Source: Schistosoma mansoni
Lineage: Eukaryota; Platyhelminthes; Trematoda; Strigeidida; Schistosomatidae
Assembly (NCBI RefSeq): GCF_000237925.1
Contig: NC_031498.1
Coordinates: 20,174,837-20,238,836, forward strand
DNA: 64,000 bases
Direction of reading: 5' to 3'
The position numbers were made by a program, and so were the translations under genes. The notes under the pieces are model-generated. The model ran no database searches. It was not told the origin of the DNA and worked only from the letters and a program-made list of their open reading frames with translations. Below, piece after piece: positions 58,101 to 64,000 of this stretch. How positions within the stretch are numbered: position 1 is the first letter of the stretch; each line of letters starts with the position of its first letter.

Positions 58101-61100
58101 TGGGACTAGTGACACCATGAGATCGGCATTAATGAAAGTTAAGGACAGGTTCCCGAAGGAAGAACAACAGAATGTTGTCTATGAGACCAACTATCATGAT
58201 TTTAATGCAGCTTACGTAGGATAAACTTCTAAACAATTGAATGTGAGAACGAAGGAACATATAATGTTTGAAAAAGGTCCCAAATTCTCAGTTGATCTGA
58301 AGAAACTTGAGAATAGGTCGGCAACAGCGTTACATGCGTTAGAAACAGAGCATAAGATCAATTTTGAAGGGACCAAAATACTTTGAAAAGACTCTGAGAC
58401 ACATAAAGAAAGATTGACCGCAAAAGCGCTGTATATGAGCCAATAAGAACAGCCTGAGCAGAAAAGATGGTATTCAACTAGCTACCACATGGCAAATGTT
58501 CATTAACAAGTAATTGGACCCTATCTCTATCCAACCTGTTTATTTCACATGCATCGTTATTCTGACAGAAATAAAATGAGATACTTAAGCATTACATTTA
58601 CGTATTTGATGGTTCTCATTTTACATGCAAATTGACGGTTTAAAAACAATTTCAATCTGCACTTTTATTTTCACTTCAAATAAAAAACGAACTATTACCG
58701 AATGTCAACCACAAATAACTCAAACCTACACATACACACACAATCAATCATTCATTCATCTTTACATTGTTAACTTTTTCATATGATTCACATATGACCG
58801 ACTCATGTTATCCTACTTACTAAAGTCAACGTCTGAATATGATTGGATAAACACTTAGTACACATTTGATTTGATTATATATTCTTGGGTAATTTTGATT
58901 TTGATTATTACCCTGAAGAGGTCCAGCCAAGTCTGATGGACGAAACGTTGGAATTATTTAAACTTCGACCGCTGAGTTTATTTCAAATATAATTTCCACA
59001 AGCTTCAATTGACTCATGATTTCAACTATATATAAAAAATTACTAAAAAAGTCTCCACAAACAACCCCCAAATATTATTATTATTAACCACAATCATCTT
59101 TACGATTAAAAAAGTAGACCAGTTGTTTACCCTTTCAGCATCGCTGTATGTTTTTGCTGAAGTTTCGATAAAGTCAAGATGCCAATCATCTGCATACTGC
59201 TTGCCTTGACTGATATAATTATTTCGAGTACAACCTTTTAGATCACATTTATTAGCCACAATTAACATTGGTACATGGTCAGATTGCTTAATACGAAGAA
59301 TATGCTCACTAAAATATATTACACAAAAGTACAAGTTAAAGAGTATACAAATACGAAATTTAACAATTAACCGTTAACCGCATTTTTAATATAACATTTA
59401 ACGATACTTTCCAGCACTGTAGATAGAAGAAAGTTGAATACACTCAAAGATGTTACACAAACATAACTGTGAGTTCAGAACAGAGAATGGTAGATAAACA
59501 ATCACTCGGTAGCCGAACTAATAGACTTTTACTTGTTTAGCCGGACGTATAGTATGTATAAATTCTGGTACAAAAGGGCACACGAAATGTATGCCACAAA
59601 CAAACGAAACGGTAATAGTGCAAGGAATAGAAGAGAGTAAAGTCGTGAGATAAAGTAAATAAATAAACAACAGTACTCAGTAAAAGATACTGTGTAATCG
59701 AAAATACAACCAAAATGAATTTCTTCCAGTTAAGAGGATTGTAAGGAAGATAGGGATGGCTGAAAAAACGTGGTGTCAGTTCATGAAATCATTGATTGTT
59801 GGACGGAACCATGTTAACAGATGCATGTTACTTCGTTGAGGTACATGAAATAACCAATAAGTGGTTGAAGTTTTTAGGTGACACAGCTTGGAATCGATAC
59901 AATGTCTCGGATACATTCACTTTTTTATTTTCATTCACATTTTGAGTAAGAATATCCCTTTATACATCTATTTTGGTCCCATTTCTTCGAACTACATTCT
60001 CATAGTTTAGTTTGCCTCACTACCTTTGCTAATACATTATTTAGTATTCTTTGTTATTTATCTAGTTGATTTTATCTCGTAGTTCAGATACGCTAATGAC
60101 AACTTCCGCCAACACATATTTTTGACAGGTTCTATGCTGATCATGAATGACTTTTATGGAGAATGTAGTGGAAAAATACGACAGGAACCCGTGTTTTGGG
60201 TGATCCTTACAATCCCACCCGGAGGTCATGATGGTCTAAGGGATGTCATTCAGCTCTCTTTCATACCACAGAGCTATGTCATAAGCCGACCGCCCAGAAA
60301 TGTAAATCTCGCTCTACCTACTTCAATCCCCATAAGAACAAAATCACGTGAAGACCAGTTTGGTGACAATTTAAAGGTGGATGAATATAAAATTTCCTCT
60401 CATATACAGTCTTTTCTAATTGCGTATTTTATGCTCTTTACAGGCCAACAGGCTGAATAAGATATCACTAAAATCTAGTCATGAAGAAACTCAATAATAG
60501 CAATGAGTTTAAGCAAATATTGAATGAGATTGACAAATTTATCCGTAGTGATGAAAATTCAACTAAAGTAAACTTGAAGAAAAGGACAATCTAGACACTT
60601 ATAATAAATACGTCCAAATCAGAGACAAAATAGAGATTTTATCAATAACCTCAATCCTTTATCATACTTGCTGTCTGTTCACATTCTGTGAATTTACGAT
60701 GATCATAAATTAAAACTATTACCAGCAAACCGTGTCTTCTATTTTTATTCCTTACATTTAATAATCATTTACTGAAAACATTTCGTAAGGAATATTTGTG
60801 ACAATAAGGACAGTAGCACAGCTAAACAAATGGTAACGTAAATGAGTTTTTAAATGACAGCTTAATTTTAGGTGTAAAAATGAGAGAAATAGGTTATCTT
60901 AATTTGAGTAACCGACCATAAGAGTGTCGAAACTGATATCAGAGTATATCGACTTGGACAGTTATGACCAAGGGACAGCATAGAATATAAACGTATTCTT
61001 TAAAAGTCCTTATGATAAAATAACATGGAGTATGTCATTATCTAACCAGGGAACATATCTCACCCTAGTAGTTACCACTACATTGAAAATAGGTTGAGTT

Positions 61101-61623
61101 CAAAGGACATTCCTGACTGAGAATACTAAACTAAATTCAAAGTTTGTAATTTTGGTTCCGATGAATTTATCAAGCTTGGCAAATCAAGTATTTATGATCA
61201 AATACCAAAGTTCCAAGAATATACCAAACAACCAACACTTTATTGAGTACTATTAAAAATTAAACATTAATACATTCTTCCATAGGAAAACTCATGTAAC
61301 TAACATGGAATAATTTACTGCTTAACGAATACTAAGCAGAAGAGAGCAGAACTTATTCTTCTCAATTCTACAGTAGTTCTATGATACTACCGATGTGAAT
61401 GAATGTTGTACAATATTTAATATAGATATTTCAAATTAATGAATTATAATATTGATTTATATTTACTGTTTGTTTTAGGCATATATATAATTCTATAAAC
61501 ACACCACTTACCGAAATGTTGCCAAAGAGTTTACGGATTCGCTATCGTCAATAGCAAACACCAATATGAAACCTTCACTAATTTTGAAAAAATAATCTCG
61601 AATCCCTCTATAATCTTCCTGAC
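52012..61623 (-). CDS. RAL: Ral-like small GTPase (three 3' exons; 5' exons not found)
   Basis: The exons 61623-61512, 59308-59131 and 52119-52012 join in matching phases (…/2/0) across introns of 2203 and 7011 bp. The joined C-terminal part reads: GQEDYRGIRDYFF (the end of the G3/switch II motif, usually DTAGQ), EGFILVFAIDDSESVNSLATFREHILRIK (written here only as landmarks EGFILVF and FREHILRIK), NKCD (G4), ETSAK (G5), VFLEIGKKIRES, the basic tract YKRRKK and the CAAX box CTIL. GQEDYxxIRD and FREQILRVK-like segments are Ral hallmarks, and Ral proteins also end in a CCxL box. The final Leu predicts geranylgeranylation and membrane attachment. Ral GTPases act in exocytosis and signalling (known for the family). 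The P-loop and switch I exons must lie beyond 61623. Divergence from textbook Ral is marked (Lys-Cys in G4, shorter tail). Confidence 0.9.
52200..53740. other. 5' flank of the Ral terminal exon (intron 2), mostly AT-rich
   Basis: A possible eroded SINE-A scrap at 53190-53300 (aattgcctcgatatagcc...gtggccagcagtggtg). Otherwise nothing recognised. Confidence 0.35.
53746..54010 (+). pseudogene. RTE-2 reverse transcriptase fragment joined to CTGA-tail end
   Basis: Peptide AGMFGMRFSPSKCKMLLQDW, STPELMIGSEVVERVDHLTY, LGSLISPCG: the post-FADD segment of a non-LTR reverse transcriptase, in the same region as 10239-10484. After about 53950 the sequence switches to the 3' end shared with 19990-20160 (agctcgaactgatgtacgta... 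to gtgactgactaag). So it is internally deleted or chimeric. Confidence 0.78.
54015..54815. other. AT-rich intronic stretch
   Basis: No element end or exon recognised. Confidence 0.35.
54818..55340 (-). mobile_element. RTE-2-type 3' untranslated region copy with (TAAA)n tail
   Basis: On the minus strand the block ends ...ggtacccctttgtaccaatattaatgtgtttaaataaataaataaa, the same 3' terminus as the element at 63.2 kb (tttggtgccccctgtaccaatc...). The body is unusually G+C-rich and includes a cagccgggcagtatcacagc segment. No protein motif recognised; open frames on either strand are shadows. Confidence 0.65.
55012..55797. repeat. Near-perfect palindrome, 389-bp arms, 8-bp spacer
   Basis: Arms 55012-55400 and 55409-55797 are reverse complements with only one mismatch noticed (gtggaaagag against gtgggaagag near 55034 and 55772). 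The spacer is caaatgag. Each arm contains an RTE-2 3' terminus and (TTTA)n tail. It would extrude as a long hairpin or cruciform. It lies in the 7-kb intron of the Ral-like gene. Confidence 0.92.
55840..57460. other. G+C-richer repeat-like tract, unassigned
   Basis: Composition differs sharply from the AT-rich flanks (for example 56120-56230 and 56860-56900). Open frames at 56981-57196 (+) and 57136-57390 (-) have no motif I can name. It is most likely one or more old retroelements; I could not find a matching second copy in the window. Confidence 0.35.
57870..58480 (+). pseudogene. Penelope-like element, RT tail and GIY-YIG endonuclease (degraded)
   Basis: Plus strand: QQVELNGILSTLKANKYPKG, then WKTTVVIPYR, SEEIKRILKKHNIRVYF and TMRSALMKVKD, which is the linker of Penelope elements. 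The GIY-YIG-type region follows: NVVYETNYHDFNAAYVG, SKQLNVRTKEH, and KKLENRSATALHALETEHKI. Two in-frame stops interrupt it and the usual zinc-coordinating Cys pair is replaced. It lies in intron 2 of the Ral-like gene, antisense to it. Confidence 0.85.
58908..58957 (+). ncRNA. Penelope-type hammerhead ribozyme motif
   Basis: CTGAAGA at 58913-58919, helix II GTCC (58921-58924) with GGAC (58938-58941) around a 13-nt loop, GAAA at 58942-58945, then CGTT with a very short helix III. Hammerheads with this GAAACGTTGG ending are known in Penelope-like elements. It sits about 430 bp after the end of the GIY-YIG remnant, as expected for the element's terminal repeat. Confidence 0.7.
58990..59072 (+). 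mobile_element. SINE-B 3' end fragment
   Basis: agcttcaattgactcatgatttcaactat...gtctccacaaacaacccc, only the last module. It lies 60 nt from the donor of the Ral G4-G5 exon. Confidence 0.65.
59131..59308 (-). CDS. Ral-like GTPase, G4-G5 exon
   Basis: 178 nt. Acceptor ATTTTAG|TGAG completes the Arg codon (CG|T); donor AAGG|GTAAAC is phase 0. Encodes EHILRIKQSDHVPMLIVANK, CDL, a variable stretch GCTRNNYISQGKQYADDWHL, and FIETSAKTYSDAER. NKCD fits the NKxD guanine-recognition motif and SAK the G5 motif. Confidence 0.92.
59520..59900 (-). mobile_element. Old RTE-2 3' untranslated remnant
   Basis: On plus, attctggtacaaaagggcacacgaaatgtatgcc matches the start of the 63.2-kb copy in reverse (attggtacagggggcacc). 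Further in, aggtgacacagcttggaatcgatac matches its tgggtgacatggcttaggatcgatc. Strongly eroded. Confidence 0.5.
60122..60640 (+). other. Coding-like remnants in Ral intron 1, unassigned
   Basis: A 112-codon open frame (60122-60460) is followed by two short frames with plausible protein texture: KKLNNSNEFKQILNEIDKFI, and after a frame change DNLDTYNKYVQIRDKIEIL. They suggest a decayed retroelement coding region. I do not recognise the family. Confidence 0.3.
61512..61623 (-). CDS. Ral-like GTPase, switch II exon
   Basis: 112 nt. Acceptor ATACAG|GTCAGGAA, whose first two bases finish a Gly codon split across the junction (DTAG|Q in relatives). Donor TTCG|GTAAGT leaves CG of an Arg codon. Encodes QEDYRGIRDYFFKISEG and VFAIDDSESVNSLATF. 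Confidence 0.9.
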
Positions 61624-61774
61624 CTGTATATGTTATTGATTTATTATTAAAAATAAAGAGACAAATTTTGAAGAAAACACTAATGAAGATCAATGTAACA
61701 GGATATTTGTTAATCTAGATTCATTATATATTATATAAATATTAACCTATTTAACAGGTACAGATATGTGTGCT

Positions 61775-61915
61775 TAGCTTAAAGCCACACTCTAAACAAG
61801 AGGGGTAGTGATGCTGTCCACTTGTTCAGACGGGAGTGGTTGGAACGGAGTTTGAATCTGAAACCTAGTGGTTAAAAGTTGGACGTCCTAGCCACTGAGT
61901 AACTGCTATACAAGG
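61775..61915 (+). repeat. tRNA-like repeat without ribozyme
   Basis: gtccacttgttcagacggg...cggagtttgaatctgaaacc...tcctagccactgagtaactgc, the same layout as the repeats at 47.0 and 47.9 kb. Confidence 0.5.
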
Positions 61916-62029
61916 TATTCTAGTAATATAAAAAGGGATGGATTAAGTGACCCTTTAGGAATTAAATAAAGATTTTCAGCTACATACTAGCCAAAAATTC
62001 TTCATCTAACCTTATATCTGTAAACCTTT

Positions 62030-62080
62030 CAGGAGTTGAAATCGAAAACAACTCCAACGTTTCATTTAGTAGTTCAGTTC
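62030..62080 (-). ncRNA. Decayed Penelope-type hammerhead
   Basis: Minus strand: CCTGAAGC, then ...AAATGAAACGTTGGAG. The core has C for the last A of CTGANGA and helix II is weak. It lies about 460 bp after the GIY-YIG fragment of the minus-strand Penelope copy, mirroring the 58-kb arrangement. Confidence 0.55.
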
Positions 62081-62539
62081 CGGCTTCAGGAAAATTATGT
62101 AGGACAGAAAGTATCGAATATAAATACGGTTAACAAAGCAACTGTGTGAGTAAAGATTGTTTAATCATATTGAAAATGTGAAGTCTTAATAAAGAAAGAA
62201 ATGAATGGATTTATATTCAGACCTGATGTGAAAAAACTACCGACTAAATATGACCCTGGGTTACGGTTGGAAATAAGATTAGCCAATCTGAATGATAGTC
62301 ACACACCAAACGTGTCAGAGCATGGATGAAATGAGAATAAATAAGTGTATATTTGTGTTACGTCAATCAGACCGATTGTTTAAGCTATATCCACACACAA
62401 TGATCTATTAAAACGAATACAAGCCGTTTCTTCATAGAATATGACATGTAGAAAAGAGTAGTAGATTAAAATCATATTTATGTATCAGTCAATAGTTATT
62501 AAGGTACTCCGTCTCGTCTATTCAGACTGTTTTAGTTTG

Positions 62540-62695
62540 CTCATATATATAAGGATTTGGGTGTCAAATTCTCTTTGTAAGAACTAAAAACTTTCTGAAG
62601 GATTTCTGTTCGATCGACTTCAATTATGTGCCCCGTTCTTACGGAATGTAGTGTTATTGCTGATTTGTTTTCAAGCTTTTTGAGATCTTCTGAAG
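62540..62695 (-). pseudogene. Penelope-like GIY-YIG endonuclease fragment
   Basis: The minus-strand frame EDLKKLENKSAITLHSVRTG, HIIEVDRTEILQKV is the C-terminal part of the Penelope endonuclease region, equivalent to KKLENRSATALHALETEHKI at 58.3 kb. The upstream part is too eroded to read. Confidence 0.75.
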
Positions 62696-62729
62696 ATCTT
62701 CAAGCATAGTTTGTGTTCCTTCACCATCA

Positions 62730-63200
62730 CACTTAACAATCGTGACATATCGCCTACACATACTTGCGTACATCTTTACTAGTAACTAGCTAAATCTTAC
62801 TTGTATACAGAATGACGAAACGGTTGTCTTATTTAAATCCATGCATTTTAAGCAGTGATTGGATTCTAAGTACGGTCATTATAAATGGAAACGAATAGTG
62901 TTGGGGCTAATCGACTGTGCCAAACCACGAAAATTCGTCAAATAACCTGTATAATTCCATTGTATCCCTTGAGATGGCAAGCTAATATGGCTACTAGTAG
63001 AAATATTTGTATACAACATCGTACAGAATCACCTAAATTAGTTACCACACTCATATTTAGTACAGAAAAAAGACAGTAAAATAAATACGAATGCAGACCA
63101 ATAAAGGAAAATAATTAACAAAGAATTAAATGTTGAAGTTTCAGAAAAGCATAAGAAGTTAAGGTATTTGTACTATTATGATCAAATCTGAGCGATTATT
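62730..63200. other. AT-rich stretch, no gene recognised
   Basis: The open frame 62885-63079 has no motif or splice support. Confidence 0.3.
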
Positions 63201-63204
63201 ATGA

Positions 63205-64000
63205 TTATTATTTGAACACAAAGATTGGTACAGGGGGCACCAAATATATACGCACCACATTATGAAAATGAGGTTACAAAGATAGAGAAAAGAGAGTAAG
63301 AATAATAAAAGAGGAGAGAAACAATATCGGTCAGCCAGCTACAACGTAGCACCAGTTACATATATGCATCGGTCCAAGTTGCCTCACCTCATTCATTAAC
63401 ACAAGATGAACACCAAATTCATAGCAGTTACTTCAATGGCAATAATATATGAAAAAAGATAGCATATAAGGTTGTGATACAGGGAGAAAGAATTAGTTTG
63501 CAGAAAGTGAGGTATAGAGTGGTTTTAATCTCCCGGTTTAAGAGAAAACAAAGAGTGTATACACTACACCCTTGTGATCGATCCTAAGCCATGTCACCCA
63601 GAGTCTCCACCATTGGTTACGATTGTCACGCGGACCCCAAAAAAAGTAGTCCCCATCTACAAACATGGCTCAGACCAGAAGTTAGTGATTTTAAGTACTG
63701 ATGCCACGTTTCGGTTCGGCAACCCCTAACTTCGTTCCACCAGTCTCCAATACTAGTCGGCATAGTGCGACGTGGTAATCGATAGTTGGGTATGAGTAAT
63801 ATGTGGACCAACTATCTCAGTCGATGAAGATTCATAACCTCATCAGCTGATTTACCATTATTCTCTAATACCCTGTCTAACCTGACTATTACTTACCCGG
63901 TGATCCCAGCAAATGCGAGCAATATCTCTAAGACACTTGTGATCAAATACTAGTAAATTACGAGTATACTCTACCCTTAATGGCCACGTTTCGTAGCCAT
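63205..64000 (-). mobile_element. RTE-2 3' half, running off the window
   Basis: From the window edge on the minus strand: GYETWPLRVEYTRNLLVFDH, KCLRDIARICWDHRVSNSQV, a stop, then NYRLPRRTMPTSIGDWWNEV and TWHQYLKSLTSGLSHV: the C-terminal region of a non-LTR reverse transcriptase. A 3' untranslated region of about 400 bp follows, ending tttggtgccccctgtaccaatc and a decayed AATA-type tail near 63205. Frame breaks make it a dead copy. It gives the best reference for the 3' ends seen at 46.7, 54.8, 55.4 and 59.5 kb. Confidence 0.82.

Noticed and set aside
1-64000. CRISPR arrays, operons, bacterial-type promoters or terminators
   Set aside because: No regularly spaced direct repeats or operon-like gene packing; splice sites and SINEs show a eukaryotic genome.

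Overview
The window is A+T-rich, repeat-laden animal DNA. I read it as a blood fluke (Schistosoma). The main reasons are tRNA-derived SINEs carrying hammerhead ribozymes (the Smα type), RTE-clade and Penelope-like retroelements of trematode type, and split genes that mix micro-introns with multi-kilobase introns. Nothing is organised bacterially. One 200-base run of N lies at 11126-11325. In these notes SINE-A is the Smα-like family, SINE-B a longer tRNA-like family, SINE-C a third ribozyme-bearing family, RTE-1 an SR2-like element, and RTE-2 a second non-LTR family with a (TAAA)n tail.

Four host genes are supported. (1) At 3950-4203 (+) is the last exon of an unidentified gene, with a splice acceptor, stop codon and two AATAAA signals. 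(2) At 14627-12770 (-) are two phase-0 exons of a HAND-like bHLH transcription factor; its last exon was not found. (3) At 45332-46532 (+) is a complete six-exon gene, about 320 residues, with the C-terminal domain of the NOL4 family. All its introns are phase 0 and only 36-58 nt long. (4) At 61623-52012 (-) are three exons of a Ral-like small GTPase, joined in phase and ending in a CTIL prenylation box. Its 5' exons, with the P-loop, were not found.

Most of the rest is mobile DNA. 0-12 kb: a 559-bp insertion with a 12-bp target duplication, RTE-1 fragments, a SINE-A with an intact ribozyme core, and an inverted repeat around the gap. 12-15 kb: the bHLH gene, with a head-to-head SINE-B pair in its intron. 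15-30 kb: RTE-1 insertions with visible target duplications (18.5 and 23.2 kb), SINEs, microsatellites and long stretches with nothing recognisable. 30-45 kb: Penelope-type remnants, many SINE-B copies (several as inverted pairs), two decayed SINE-A copies and a Penelope-like reverse transcriptase. 45-47 kb: the NOL4-like gene. 47-52 kb: tRNA-like repeats, including SINE-C with a fully conserved hammerhead core. 52-62 kb: the Ral-like gene, whose 7-kb and 2.2-kb introns hold a 389-bp-arm palindrome, a GIY-YIG-bearing Penelope remnant with its hammerhead, and SINE pieces. 62-64 kb: a second Penelope remnant and an RTE-2 3' end running off the window.

The genes do not form an operon or a visible common pathway: two look like transcription or nuclear regulators and one is a signalling GTPase. 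The most notable recurring pattern is the hammerhead ribozyme. It occurs in at least three unrelated tRNA-like SINE families and in the Penelope elements. In the three SINE families the helix III segment is a short self-complementary hexamer. Several SINE-B copies sit as head-to-head inverted pairs that would fold into long hairpins.
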